64,000 bases of DNA from Arachidicoccus sp. (GTDB lineage Bacteria; Bacteroidota; Bacteroidia; Chitinophagales; Chitinophagaceae), in contig JAPWKH010000033.1 in NCBI GenBank assembly GCA_028283605.1, positions 310,001 through 374,000 on the forward strand, given 5' to 3'. Positions 37,224 to 47,543 of the stretch are shown piece after piece; the stretch's first letter is position 1; every line of letters starts with the position of its first letter. Position numbers and translations under genes: made by a program. A model generated the notes under the pieces. The model was given only the letters and a program-made list of their open reading frames with translations, searched no databases and was not told the origin of the DNA.

Positions 37224-37985
37224 TTACTTGTTCATCCACATTTTAAACTCGGATGCGCGAGCTTTGCTGATTAACATATTTTCCTGTGGGGCCGGTTCTG
37301 TTATCAGCAATAACCTTCCGTTGAAATAATAGGAAACTTCTTTGATTGCGTTTCGTTGTACAATAAACTGACGATTGGCACGAAAGAAATTTTGGGGGTT
37401 TAATTGCTGTTGCAATTCTTCCAAAGTGAAATCCACAATAAGTTTGCGCCTGTCATAAAGAATGGCGTGCGTAACTTCATTGACGGTAAAAAAGAAAGCA
37501 ATATCATTGGCTGAGATCGGAATTAATTTATCCCTGAAGTGGACCAAAAAAGATTGCCTGTATTGCACTTGTTTTAATTCTTTTAGTACCTGGCTGATAT
37601 TTTCATTTTCTCTTTGTGCATCAAACTTTGTAAGCGCTTTGAATTTATCCAAGGCCGTTTGTAATTCTTTTTTATCAAACGGTTTTAATATGTAATCAAT
37701 TCCGTTGGTTTTAAAAGCAGTGAGCGCGTATTCATCATAAGCCGTAACAAAAATGACCGGTGCATTGACTTTTGCTTTATTAAAAATCTCAAAGGACAAT
37801 CCGTCACTCAAACGAATATCCATAAAAACCAAATCATAATTATCTTTGTTTTCATTAAACCAATTCGCCGCATCTTCATTATTGGTAAGGGTTTCAAGCA
37901 ACTGTACTTGTGCTGTTTCCTCCAGTATAAAATGCAGGTTACGAGCAATCGCGGGTTCGTCTTCAACAATTAGGATGCGTATCAT
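37224..37985 (-). CDS. LytTR-family response regulator
   Basis: 253 residues: a receiver domain (1-120) with phospho-acceptor Asp56, Thr81 and Lys101, and a LytTR DNA-binding domain (about 145-253). It overlaps the kinase gene upstream by four bases, so the two form one two-component system. Confidence 0.94.
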   Translation of the reverse strand: MIRILIVEDEPAIARNLHFILEETAQVQLLETLTNNEDAANWFNENKDNYDLVFMDIRLSDGLSFEIFNKAKVNAPVIFVTAYDEYALTAFKTNGIDYILKPFDKKELQTALDKFKALTKFDAQRENENISQVLKELKQVQYRQSFLVHFRDKLIPISANDIAFFFTVNEVTHAILYDRRKLIVDFTLEELQQQLNPQNFFRANRQFIVQRNAIKEVSYYFNGRLLLITEPAPQENMLISKARASEFKMWMNK

Positions 37986-38998
37986 TTTTTCAGGGGAAGT
38001 TTTACGGTAAATAAATTGTCGGTTTTTACAATCGTTATTTCTGTTTGCCGCAATATACGAAAACGTTCATTCAGGTTTGTCAAGCCGATGCCATTGCCAG
38101 GTTCGGGAAACGCTTTAAGCTGAAGATTATTAGAAATAATTACATCATCCTTATCAACGCTCATTCTTACGATCAATGGTTTTTCTGAGGAAGCAGTATT
38201 GTGTTTCAACGCATTTTCAATCAAAGGCAAAAGGCTTGTCTGCGGCAAGAGCCTTTCGTAAAAATCTTTAGGAATATTATTGATAAGCCGAAGCCCTTGC
38301 TCCATACGCATTTGCATCAACTCAATATAGGAATTTAATTTTTCCAGTTCTTCGCCGAGTGTTACGAGATGCTGATTTTTGTTGCTCAATGAATATCGAA
38401 AAATCTTCGACAGATGCGAAACAAACTCCTGTGCCTTTGCGGGATTTTCACGGATAATGCTCGAAAGGCTGCTTAACGTATTGAACAGAAAATGCGGATT
38501 GATTTGCTCTTTCAGAATCTCCAATTCCATACGTGCATTGGTACTGCGCAATTGCTCGTTTTCCTTTTCTTTTTGCGAAGCGTAATATAGCGTTGAAATT
38601 ATTTTTATTTCAATCAAAATAAAAAACAGTGTAATGCTAAACCGAAGCAGATAACCGTTTAACGGAAACGGTGTGTTTTGAATAAACACTCGGCTGATGC
38701 CCCCACCGATAACGGAAAAGAGTAGCAGCACCCCAATATTCAGCAATGTAATCCGTATATCTTTAAATATTATCCATTTGTTTTGAAAAAGGCCGATATA
38801 TTTCTTGTTTATATAGAAAATGCTCGCGCAAAAACAAAATTCAATGATAATATGAAATACCCATTCGTCCCAGTTAAAGGGAATTAAAATGTTGCGAAGG
38901 CTATTTGTTTGCTGCCGCAGCAATGGCGGGAAACATATGACAGCCGTGATGAACAACGAACTGTATAAAATTATTTTTTTGTTTAAAGGCTGCCTCAT
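37982..38998 (-). CDS. LytS/YehU-type sensor histidine kinase
   Basis: 338 residues: four hydrophobic helices (about 8-140) with no sensor domain outside the membrane, then a His_kinase domain with His169 in Q-I-N-P-H-F-L-F-N-T-L and an HATPase part (N-A-L-K-H-N, G-I-G-L-T-N-L). It is the partner of the LytTR regulator downstream. Confidence 0.93.
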   Translation of the reverse strand: MRQPLNKKIILYSSLFITAVICFPPLLRQQTNSLRNILIPFNWDEWVFHIIIEFCFCASIFYINKKYIGLFQNKWIIFKDIRITLLNIGVLLLFSVIGGGISRVFIQNTPFPLNGYLLRFSITLFFILIEIKIISTLYYASQKEKENEQLRSTNARMELEILKEQINPHFLFNTLSSLSSIIRENPAKAQEFVSHLSKIFRYSLSNKNQHLVTLGEELEKLNSYIELMQMRMEQGLRLINNIPKDFYERLLPQTSLLPLIENALKHNTASSEKPLIVRMSVDKDDVIISNNLQLKAFPEPGNGIGLTNLNERFRILRQTEITIVKTDNLFTVKLPLKK

Positions 38999-39786
38999 AA
39001 AGTAAGTAAAGTTCTGTCATTTTATTTGATCAACGGAAAGATTAAGCGGTGAAGATGCAAAATTGGTGTGTGAAACGTAAGCATTCGGAAGTCTACTTCC
39101 TTGAATAATAGTGACGATAATTTATGTTTGCGGGTTATGTTGTCTATTGCGCCCTGAATATATGCATTGATTTGAGAAGATTATGGGTTTGAACCTCTCA
39201 ACTTTTGCAATTTTGCAGCCCAATAAACTAATGGAACTTTAATGCTGGCCGAATTCTTTTCTATCACGGTTAATTGTAATTTTTTCAAAAAATGGAACTT
39301 TGCTTGTTAGCCCTTTTTCGTACAATGAAAAAAAATGAAAGACTCGGATGTGTAAACATAGCCGTTAAACTTTAAAACGAATTAATTCAGATTAAAACCC
39401 AATGAATTGTTTGGCCTGTCCACTGAAATATTTGTTTTTAAAGGATTTTACTTCACTTGCTGTGCCTTAATTGGGGGGTATGAAAATGTGTGAACCACTG
39501 CCATTATTGAGTTTTACCAGTGTTATGTCGATTATTCAAGATGGTGAAAGTCAGACATGGAATATTTTCATTTTGAAATGGTGCTGCATTTTTTACTATA
39601 TCATATATTCTCTTCAGAATAGGGAGCTAGATAAAATATCCGATATGTCCTTAATTTCCTATTTGTTATTTACAAAAAAACTTGTCCTGAATAGAATTTA
39701 CACAAAATTTAAAGTAGTGTTCGATTGTTTAAAGTAGTATGTTTTTTACTTTTCAAAAAAAAACTGTGTTGATAAAATATTTTTTT
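38999..39786. other. Long intergenic region with no recognised gene
   Basis: About 800 bases, AT-rich. I read all frames and saw no fragment of a known family; an 88-codon open frame at 39471 lacks any protein-like pattern. An 11-base direct repeat, AATGGAACTTT, occurs at 39230 and 39291. The region upstream of the LytS gene may carry its control elements. Confidence 0.5.
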
Positions 39787-39813
39787 TTCGACAAAAGTAC
39801 TAAATTTGTCGAA
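39787..39813 (+). promoter_or_regulatory. Candidate TetR operator and promoter overlapping the tetR start
   Basis: A perfect nine-base inverted repeat, TTCGACAAA (39787-39795) and TTTGTCGAA (39805-39813), spaced by nine bases. Within it TAAATTTG (39801-39808) matches the Bacteroidota -7 box, and its last base is only four bases before the ATG at 39813. A repressor bound here would block its own promoter and that of the efflux operon. Confidence 0.6.
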
Positions 39814-40403
39814 TGGATAATAATGATAATTCAATAAAAAATAAAATATTAAATGCGTCAAAAGAAGTATTTCGTCGTTATGGCTATGCAAAGGTAAGTA
39901 TGGATGATCTTTCGAAGGCAGCTGGCATGGCGAGGAGTTCTTTATATTATTATTACAAAAGTAAAAAAAGTGTTTTTAGCGAAGTCGTAATAGAGGAATG
40001 CGCAGATGTTATGGATATTGCGGTTCAAAAAACCTCAATTAAAAATAGTTTAGAAGGAAATTTTATTAATTATAATCAAGCTAAAATAAAACAGCTTAAT
40101 TTAAAGTTTAAAGAATATAATCATATCATTATGGATTTAAGAACAGATAATGAATCGTTATATTATTTCAGAAATTTTATGCGTGTGAAAGAGGAGTATG
40201 CATTATCTCAATTAATTCAGTGGGCTATTAAAAACAAAGAGATTTCTATGATTAATCATGGTGATATGAATGCAATTCTTTCTGGAATTATCGATGTGTT
40301 TTCAATTTTTGATTTGGAATTATTTTTGTTAGGTAAAGTTGAAAGATTTACGCCCAGATTGAAAAATCAGGTATCTATGGTATGCGAATGGCTACATTCC
40401 TAA
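39813..40403 (+). CDS. TetR/AcrR family transcriptional regulator
   Basis: 196 residues. The N-terminal helix-turn-helix (about 10-56: I-L-N-A-S-K-E-V-F, M-D-D-L-S-K-A-A-G, S-S-L-Y-Y-Y-Y-K-S-K) is typical; the C-terminus is the variable ligand domain. The start at 39813 is firm because the domain begins almost at once. It lies in front of efflux operon 2 and is the likely local repressor. Confidence 0.93.
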   Translation: MDNNDNSIKNKILNASKEVFRRYGYAKVSMDDLSKAAGMARSSLYYYYKSKKSVFSEVVIEECADVMDIAVQKTSIKNSLEGNFINYNQAKIKQLNLKFKEYNHIIMDLRTDNESLYYFRNFMRVKEEYALSQLIQWAIKNKEISMINHGDMNAILSGIIDVFSIFDLELFLLGKVERFTPRLKNQVSMVCEWLHS

Positions 40404-40469
40404 TATTTTATACATTATTATTTTAAATTTGATAATATAGTCATCCTTAAATTTAATCAATATTTTTAT

Positions 40470-41540
40470 ATGAAAATCCACTTCCTTTTCTTTTATATCA
40501 TTCTTTTTTGGGGAATCGTTTTTATTACAAGTTGCCATAGTAATAATGATGAAAAACCAATTGCACAACTTCCGGTAGAGGTTAATGTTTTGACGATTGG
40601 GTCCAATAATACTTCATCATCCTCGCAAATTAATTATAGCAGTACTATCGAAGCTGATAAAACGATTGATATAAGCCCTTTGATTTCAGGAACTATTTTA
40701 TCGATTCCCGTTGAAATTGGACAATATGTACAAAAAGGACAATTAATTGCTACGATTGACGAAACAATATATCGCAGCCAGTACAACGCTCAAATGGCGC
40801 AGGTAAATCTTGCAAAAGAAACCTATGATCGAATGCTTACAGTTTACAACAAAGGTAGTATAGCAGAAATAAGAATGTTGAACGCAAAGGCAGACTACGA
40901 GCAGGCAAGCGCAACGGCTAAAGCCACATATCAGAACATTGCACGTTGTAAAATATATGCACCTCAAAGTGGGTTTGTCGGCAAAAAAAATGTTGAAGCA
41001 GGGGCTACGGCATCTCCAGGAGTAGCACTCGTTCAACTTTATGACGTTAATACAGTAAGTGCAAATGTTCCGGTACCGGAAAATGAGATAAATAAGTATA
41101 AAAAAGGTTTTGATGCATTCGTAAATGTGCCTGCGATTAATAATAGAACATTCGAAGGGAAAGTGGATAAGATATCAGTTACACCTTCAGCGGGAGCGCC
41201 TATTTACACTGTTCAGATTAAAGTAAATAACACAGAACATTTATTAAAACCCGGAATGACTTGCAATGTATTATTCAATGCTTCCAATAATAAAAAATAC
41301 GATTCGTCAAATATAGTTATAGTCCCGGTCGAAGCTGTTCAGGTTGATGAACAAAAACAGAATTTTATTTTTTTAGCCGATCCTTCCATTAAGAAAGCCG
41401 TGAGAAAAAACGTAGAGGTGGGCGATTTGTATGAAACAGGCATAAGCATTAAATCCGGATTAAAATCAGGTGATCAGCTAATCATATCGGGGTTTCATAA
41501 AATTACGGACGGTAGCAGTATCCGGATAATCAACAATTAA
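40470..41540 (+). CDS. RND efflux periplasmic adaptor (system 2)
   Basis: 356 residues with a lipoprotein signal (lipobox I-T-S-C, Cys22). Barrel-sandwich halves flank a short helical hairpin (about 100-150, ending C-K-I-Y-A-P), followed by beta-barrel and membrane-proximal domains. It is first in the order adaptor, permease, TolC. Confidence 0.93.
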   Translation: MKIHFLFFYIILFWGIVFITSCHSNNDEKPIAQLPVEVNVLTIGSNNTSSSSQINYSSTIEADKTIDISPLISGTILSIPVEIGQYVQKGQLIATIDETIYRSQYNAQMAQVNLAKETYDRMLTVYNKGSIAEIRMLNAKADYEQASATAKATYQNIARCKIYAPQSGFVGKKNVEAGATASPGVALVQLYDVNTVSANVPVPENEINKYKKGFDAFVNVPAINNRTFEGKVDKISVTPSAGAPIYTVQIKVNNTEHLLKPGMTCNVLFNASNNKKYDSSNIVIVPVEAVQVDEQKQNFIFLADPSIKKAVRKNVEVGDLYETGISIKSGLKSGDQLIISGFHKITDGSSIRIINN

Positions 41541-41566
41541 AACAACTATTTTCTCCTGCGAAGCAA

Positions 41567-44500
41567 ATGGAAAAGAAAAATAATATAATAGATTGGTGTT
41601 TAAAACACAAAGTAATTCCGCTATCCATTGCATTTGTGCTTGTAATACTTGGAGTGTACGCACTTAAACATATGGCACGCAATGAATTTCCAGATTTTAC
41701 TGTACGAACAGGACTTATTATCGGTTATTATCCCGGCGCTGCTTCTTCGCAAGTGGAAGACAGGCTTACATCGCAAGTTGAAAAATATCTTTTCAGTTAT
41801 GAAGAAGTAGATAAAACTAAAACATATTCCTATTCCCGGGATGGTATGATGTATATATATGTGGAAGTGGGGCAAAATGTAAACGACGTTGATACTAAAA
41901 ATTTTTGGAACAAACTGAAAAATGGAATGCTCATCTTTCAGTCGCAATTACCCAAAGAAGTGAAGGGCATTATTGTAAACAGCGACTTTGGTAATACATC
42001 CGCCATTTTGTTGGCCGTTGAGTCCAAGACGCGCCCCTATAAAGACTTGCAGAAGCACGTGGATGATATTGAAGATAAGCTCAGGCAAATAAAAGATGTA
42101 TCACGGATCAGCCATTCCGGCAATCTTGATCAGCAAATAGCGGTGTATGTAGATAACAATAAACTTGCACATTACGGACTATCTTCAGGTATTATCATGA
42201 ATGTATTACAACATGAAGGCGCCATTTCACCCTCGGGTACAATGGATGGAAGTGTAATTGACCGGCCTGTATATCTTTCTTCCTTTTATAAAACACAAAA
42301 TGATCTCGCTGAGCAAATAGTCAGTAATGATGAACATGGCAATATCATTCGATTAAAAGATGTCGCAACTATAAAAACTGAATATCCTAAGCCTACTTCT
42401 TACGTCACAGTAAATGGCGTAAAAAGTATTGTTATCTCTATGGAGATGGCGAAAGGGAAAAACATTGTAGAATTTGGTGATAAGGTTGATGAAAAGCTGA
42501 ATGAGATAAAGAAAAATTTACCAGCCGATATATCACTCGCTAAACTTGCCAATCAGCCGGAAGTGGTAGATGAATCCATTTCGCATTTTATGAAAGAATT
42601 TGCCTTTGCGCTCATTGGTGTTATTGTAGTCACCATGTTATTATTGCCTTTCCGAATCGCTTCTGTGGCTGCCGCAACAATTCCCATTACCATTGCATCT
42701 ACGTTGGCAATTATGTATTTATGGGGAATACAGCTGGATACAGTTACGCTCGCTGCATTAATTGTGGTATTAGGAATTGTAGTGGATGATCCGATTGTGG
42801 TTATAGACAACCATGTGGAAAAATTAGATCATGGTTTTTCATTAAAGGATGCGGCTGTCTCAAGTGCCAAACAACTCTTTCCCTCAGTATTTACTGCAAC
42901 GTTGGCAATTTCCGCAACGTTTGCCCCACTGCTATTTTTTATGACTGGAACAGCAAAGGATTTTGTAAGCAAATTTCCAGTTGTTATTATTATTGCACTT
43001 ACTTTATCATTGGTCATTTCCATGTTGATAGTCCCCTTTTTAAGTACTTATTTCATTAAAACAGGAGTCCATAATAAAGAACGGAAAAAACAACGAAAGT
43101 CAATGCTTGACCACTTACAGGATTTCTTCAATAAACATATTGGTAATGCCATCAATCATTGGATCATTACTTTGATAGTGGGAGTTGCGGCAATAATTGG
43201 GGGCGTTGTTTTAATGGGGAATTTAAACCAGCAACTTTTCCCAAAAGTGGAACGTAATCAGTTTGCAATTGAAATTTACCTTCCGGATGGATATAATTTA
43301 GAACAAACAGACAGCGTAGTAAAAGGAATGGAAAAAATTATGGCAAAGGATAATAGAATTATTTCTTATACAAGTTATATAGGAACAAGTTCGCCTCGCT
43401 TCCACACTTTGTATGCTCCTAACCTTCCGGCTAAAAATTATGCGCAGGTATTGGTTAATACAACTACATCTGAAACTACGCAGGAAATATTGGATGAGTA
43501 TCAAATAAAATATAGCAATATTTTTCCAAATGCATACGTTCGGATGAAGCAATTGACAATGGTGAGTGCACCTGCGCCTATAGAAGTAAGAATATCAGGT
43601 GACAGCATTGCAACATTGAAAGCGTTAGGCGCCCAAATAGCTGCCATTGCTGACAGCCTTCCGAATATTACATGGGTAAGGACGGATTATGAGCAAATGC
43701 TCAAAAGCATTCATGTTGATATAAAGAAAGACGAAGCTTCGCGTTTGGGTATCAGTAAAGAGGATATTGCCAATACTATTGCGATGAATATGGAAGGAGT
43801 TTCTGCAACGAATGTTTGGGATGGTGATTATGCGCTAAATGTAGTAGTGAAAACCTCTCAAACAGATAGCAGCACCACGACCGATTTGAGCAATATGTCA
43901 GTGATAAGTTCTCAAACGCACACTATTGTTCCCTTGAGGACAGTTGCGGACATCACTCCCATATGGGAAGAAGGCCAAATTGTAAGGCGCAATGGGAGAA
44001 AAACATTAACTGTAAGAATTGATGTAACCAATGAATCTGTTCCTGAAAACATTCTGAAAGTTATAGATAAAAAAATTCAAACAATAAAATTACCTGACGG
44101 AGTCCAAATTGGCTACGGAGGCGAGCACGAAATGCAGGAAGAAAATATCGGTCCGATGGGCTTATCACTTTTGATGAGCATTATCGTTATTTTTTTGATT
44201 TTAATATGGCATTTCAAAAGCCTTAAACATGCTGTATTAAGTATCACTACCATGCCGCTTGCATTGTTTGGAGCATCTGCAGGATTACTCATGATGCAAT
44301 ATCCATTTGGCTTTACCTCATTTATAGGGTTATTGGCTCTTTGTGGAATAGTGGTGAGAAACGGAATTATCTTAATAGATTTTGCTGACGAAATGCGTTT
44401 TGATGAAGGAATGAATGTTCGGGAAGCAGCGATACACGCAGCCGAAAGAAGAATGCGCCCCATTTTTTTAACTTCCGCTGCAGCCGCAGTTGGCGTAGTA

Positions 44501-44680
44501 CCTATGATCATCAGCCGATCTTCCTTGTGGGGGCCATTAGGTACAGTTATTTGTTTTGGATTACTCGGATCAATGGTATTTACTTTATTTGTTTTACCGG
44601 TGCTATATTGGCTTTTCTTCCGTAAAGAAGAAAATAACAATCTCCCGGTAGAAAAGAAAAAAGATTTAGCAACTACTTAG
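41567..44680 (+). CDS. RND efflux permease (system 2)
   Basis: 1037 residues, AcrB-like, twelve helices with two large periplasmic loops. The proton-relay Asp pair in helix 4 is kept (G-I-V-V-D-D-P-I-V-V-I-D-N). The last base of its stop codon is shared with the start of the TolC gene. Confidence 0.95.
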   Translation: MEKKNNIIDWCLKHKVIPLSIAFVLVILGVYALKHMARNEFPDFTVRTGLIIGYYPGAASSQVEDRLTSQVEKYLFSYEEVDKTKTYSYSRDGMMYIYVEVGQNVNDVDTKNFWNKLKNGMLIFQSQLPKEVKGIIVNSDFGNTSAILLAVESKTRPYKDLQKHVDDIEDKLRQIKDVSRISHSGNLDQQIAVYVDNNKLAHYGLSSGIIMNVLQHEGAISPSGTMDGSVIDRPVYLSSFYKTQNDLAEQIVSNDEHGNIIRLKDVATIKTEYPKPTSYVTVNGVKSIVISMEMAKGKNIVEFGDKVDEKLNEIKKNLPADISLAKLANQPEVVDESISHFMKEFAFALIGVIVVTMLLLPFRIASVAAATIPITIASTLAIMYLWGIQLDTVTLAALIVVLGIVVDDPIVVIDNHVEKLDHGFSLKDAAVSSAKQLFPSVFTATLAISATFAPLLFFMTGTAKDFVSKFPVVIIIALTLSLVISMLIVPFLSTYFIKTGVHNKERKKQRKSMLDHLQDFFNKHIGNAINHWIITLIVGVAAIIGGVVLMGNLNQQLFPKVERNQFAIEIYLPDGYNLEQTDSVVKGMEKIMAKDNRIISYTSYIGTSSPRFHTLYAPNLPAKNYAQVLVNTTTSETTQEILDEYQIKYSNIFPNAYVRMKQLTMVSAPAPIEVRISGDSIATLKALGAQIAAIADSLPNITWVRTDYEQMLKSIHVDIKKDEASRLGISKEDIANTIAMNMEGVSATNVWDGDYALNVVVKTSQTDSSTTTDLSNMSVISSQTHTIVPLRTVADITPIWEEGQIVRRNGRKTLTVRIDVTNESVPENILKVIDKKIQTIKLPDGVQIGYGGEHEMQEENIGPMGLSLLMSIIVIFLILIWHFKSLKHAVLSITTMPLALFGASAGLLMMQYPFGFTSFIGLLALCGIVVRNGIILIDFADEMRFDEGMNVREAAIHAAERRMRPIFLTSAAAAVGVVPMIISRSSLWGPLGTVICFGLLGSMVFTLFVLPVLYWLFFRKEENNNLPVEKKKDLATT

Positions 44681-45981
44681 TGAAATACATTATGCGTTTA
44701 TTATTTTTAAACATATTACTCTTCATAGGCTGTTCGGTATTTGGTCAGTCGCATTATATTAGTTTAGAAGAAAGCAAGAAGGCTGCTTTGGATTACAGCA
44801 ATGCTATTAAGAACGGTCAATTGCAAATACAATCTTCAGAATTAGAAAAAAAATCTGCAGCATCAAATTATTATCCTTCTGTAAGTGCAACGGGCGTGGG
44901 TGTGTATGGTTTTCGAGACTTCATTGGAGCGATTCCTTCTTTTTTAGATAAAGGGATAAACAACTTTTATTTCGGAGGTGTTACGGCTATGGAACCCATA
45001 TACGCCGGGGGAAAAATCAATACCGCGAATAAACTTGCTCAACTACAGATTGAAGTCCGAAAAATAATGGCAAAACAATCTGCAGATTCTGTTTTATTGC
45101 AAACAGCGCAGAAATACTGGAGCATTGTACAATTGCAGGAAAAATACAAAACGTTATTGGCTAATGAAATTCTGTTGAACTCAATCCTTAAACAGCAACA
45201 AGATATGCTTGCTTCCGGACTTATAGCACGAAACGATTTACTTAAAGTTAAAGTGAAGCGTAGTCAATTGTTGTTAGATAAAAGCAGATTGGAAAATGCA
45301 CGTAAAGTAGCTATCTTTGATTTTACAATTTATATTGGCATTCCATACGATTCACTCCTGGTTGCGAAAGATACCCTCGGTGATCCTCCATCCATTAGTG
45401 AACAATTTACTTCACCCGAAACAGCTTTACAACAAAATAATTCTTATCAGTTATTGAAAAAAAACAGTGAAGCAGAAAAATTACAAACCAAACTTTCTAA
45501 AGCAGATTATTTACCAAGTGTCTCTGTGGGGGTAAGTGCGAATGATTTTGGAAGTTTTGGCAATAGCGCAATAGGAAATAAATTTATGCCAATGGCTTTA
45601 GGCACAGTAAGTATTCCAATATCAGATGCACTATGGGGAGGCAATAAATTTAAGGTGCAACAAAAGAAAATTAATGAAATCATAGCGGTTAATAATTTAG
45701 CAGACGGAGAAAGGCAATTGCAGGTAGGTATATTAAAAAAATGGTATGATCTTTCCGACTCTTATAAGGAAATAGATTTTGCTCATGAAAATATGAAAGA
45801 AGCGATTGAAAATCTTAAGGTAAGTCAGGATAATTACGCAAGCGGCCTATCTGACATTACCGATCTCTTAAATGCGCAAGCATCATATCAGCAAGCATCA
45901 GGCGATTTGGTAAACGCATTTGCAAATTATCACGTCAAATATGTAGAGTACATGTATATAATTGGGAAATTGCAGAATTAA
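44680..45981 (+). CDS. TolC-family outer membrane efflux protein (system 2)
   Basis: 433 residues, signal peptide ending V-F-G-Q, and two repeats of the outer membrane efflux domain. The GTG at 44680 overlaps the permease stop by one base; an ATG four codons later is a possible alternative. It completes the TetR-controlled tripartite pump. Confidence 0.93.
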   Translation: MKYIMRLLFLNILLFIGCSVFGQSHYISLEESKKAALDYSNAIKNGQLQIQSSELEKKSAASNYYPSVSATGVGVYGFRDFIGAIPSFLDKGINNFYFGGVTAMEPIYAGGKINTANKLAQLQIEVRKIMAKQSADSVLLQTAQKYWSIVQLQEKYKTLLANEILLNSILKQQQDMLASGLIARNDLLKVKVKRSQLLLDKSRLENARKVAIFDFTIYIGIPYDSLLVAKDTLGDPPSISEQFTSPETALQQNNSYQLLKKNSEAEKLQTKLSKADYLPSVSVGVSANDFGSFGNSAIGNKFMPMALGTVSIPISDALWGGNKFKVQQKKINEIIAVNNLADGERQLQVGILKKWYDLSDSYKEIDFAHENMKEAIENLKVSQDNYASGLSDITDLLNAQASYQQASGDLVNAFANYHVKYVEYMYIIGKLQN

Positions 45982-46154
45982 TTTCAAAAATATGCATTAT
46001 GTCGGCAAATAAAAATTGTGCTGTATTTAGGTATAAATATACTAACAAAATTAGCATTAAACAAGATTATTTCCCTCCTTGCGTTCAACATACATAACTC
46101 TATTAATTTAAAAATAGGCGTGTGAAATTTTTCAAAAATATACGTATGAATATT

Positions 46155-46186
46155 TTTGGTTGAGAAAAATATCGCTTTTATATTTG
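46155..46186 (+). promoter_or_regulatory. Promoter of tRNA-Gln
   Basis: TTTG at 46155-46158, a 20-base spacer and TATATTTG at 46179-46186, matching the Bacteroidota consensus. The tRNA starts 18 bases after the -7 box. Confidence 0.6.
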
Positions 46187-46204
46187 CACACCCAAAAGGG
46201 AGAT

Positions 46205-46275
46205 TGCCCGATAGTATAACGGTAGTACGACGGTTTTTGGTGCCGTTTGTCTTGGTTCGAATCCAGGTCGGGCAA
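46205..46275 (+). tRNA. trnQ: tRNA-Gln (anticodon TTG)
   Basis: The acceptor stem is TGCCCGA (46205-46211) with TCGGGCA (46268-46274). The anticodon stem ACGGT/GCCGT encloses TTTTGGT, giving anticodon TTG. The T-loop is TTCGAATC. The CCA end is not encoded. Promoter and terminator are both clear. Confidence 0.95.
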
Positions 46276-46280
46276 CCTTG

Positions 46281-46318
46281 CTGGATAAGCGATTTTTTAA
46301 ATCACTTATCCAGTTTTT
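46281..46318 (+). terminator. Intrinsic terminator of tRNA-Gln
   Basis: Perfect nine-base-pair stem CTGGATAAG (46281-46289) with CTTATCCAG (46305-46313), then five T. Confidence 0.85.
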
Positions 46319-46663
46319 ATTTCCGTCTAATTCATTATTAATTAAATAAATACAGTTTACTAATTCATTTAATTTGGTGGTTCGAAGTGAGCCATTTTCG
46401 CAAGTCAATTTTTGAGGGTAAATAGTGCTGGTCAAGTCCCTCATTTCCGGCAAATCCTCCGCACTAACACGATCTTTTTCTTTTTCATCAAGTTTTCCGA
46501 TATAATTCAATTTCAAAAGTCTCGATATACCATCATCAAGAAGGGGTTCTATACTTAATAATTCATTGCCCAACGCATACAATTTGGATTCTAACTTTTC
46601 AATTATAACCGAGTAATCGGATTTCAAATCTCTATACGTCTAAACTATTGTTGAATCTGTCAT

Positions 46664-47013
46664 GAACAAAGCTTTTTGAAATTTATTGGTATTGTTTAGA
46701 GAATACCTAAAGGTGTTTATAAATCGACGAATGGAGTTTAGCTATCCGCTTTTTTATATGTCAGTCTTATTCGAAATGCAAATGAATTCAACATGTCTTC
46801 GGTTTATTCAATATGGTATACTCAACTTTCCCTGTATTTTTTTAGTAGCAACAAACATTAACCTAACTTGTATCGTTGCTTTAACAACCTTTTTAAACAT
46901 GATAGATTAACACTCACACTAATCTCTAATATGTAAATCGTCAGCAAAACTTACGCCGCTTAAGTTGATTTCTTAGAGAGTGTTTTCATTGTTAATTTTA
47001 AAATTCAATTATC
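46664..47013. other. Gene-free stretch before the transposase fragment
   Basis: AT-rich with no recognisable coding fragment; a 74-codon open frame at 46686 is rich in Phe, Ile and Met from AT bias and lacks a family pattern. The left end of the insertion sequence should lie here but I could not define an inverted repeat. Confidence 0.4.
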
Positions 47014-47271
47014 ATGGAAACAAACAAAAAGCCCCCTGAGCATTACATTAAAGACATCCACCGCAAGACGCGCAGGCTTTTCAGTACGGAACAGAAAATA
47101 GCGATCGTCGTGGAAGGCATGCGTGCGGAAAACTCGGTAAAGGAAATCTGCCGTAAGTACGGCATTGTGGAATCCCTGTTTTACAAGTGGAACAAAGAAT
47201 TCTTCGAAGCGGGCAAACAACGTTTGTCGGGCGATGAAGTCCGTCAAGTACAAATTTTTAAAATAGTTTGA
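47014..47271 (+). pseudogene. IS3-type transposase OrfA, truncated
   Basis: The first 77 codons match the helix-turn-helix N-terminus of IS3-group OrfA (L-F-S-T-E-Q-K-I-A-I-V-V-E-G, E-I-C-R-K-Y-G-I, Y-K-W-N-K-E-F-F-E-A-G, R-L-S-G-D). After V-R-Q the frame turns into unrelated codons and stops; the leucine-zipper end and the whole of OrfB are missing. It is a dead remnant. Confidence 0.8.
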
Positions 47272-47543
47272 AAACATTTTAAGCGATATAAAGAAAGTTA
47301 CAATTCAAAACCTATGTATGTCTTACTTATAAATAAAGTATAGTTCTGATACGAATAATATTTACGCTTGTAAGTTCTTAATGCAAGAATGTTTAAAATT
47401 CAAAGAATTAAGAGATGCAAATATTGTATCTATTTGTCACATGCTACACAAGCATGAACTGAAGCGGACAATTTTATAACTCAATAGCTTGATAACAGAT
47501 TTGAAACAAATGCACACGAAAGAAATTTATAGATACCATTTGT

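Larger units (their letters stand above)
46178..46663 (-). pseudogene. Broken gene running into tRNA-Gln
   Basis: From an ATG at 46663 the minus strand reads M-T-D-S-T-I-V, a TAG, then T-Y-R-D-L-K-S-D-Y and about 100 codons of charged helical protein (L-E-S-K-L-Y-A-L-G-N-E-L-L). The frame then passes through the tRNA terminator and the antisense of the tRNA itself (the part reading A-R-P-G-F-E-P-R) to 46178, so the original 3' end is lost. It is not recognised. The premature stop and the tail inside a tRNA suggest a remnant left by recombination at the tRNA. Confidence 0.45.

Noticed and set aside
39471-39737. 88-codon frame in the gap before tetR
   Set aside because: Composition follows AT-rich DNA, with no domain pattern and no promoter or neighbour logic.
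44113-44640. 175-codon frame antisense to the RND permease (also 25260-25832 antisense to SusC)
   Set aside because: Produced by codon bias of the conserved sense genes; no independent start or family motif.
46686-46910. 74-codon frame after the tRNA
   Set aside because: Rich in Phe, Ile and Met from base composition; no recognisable family.
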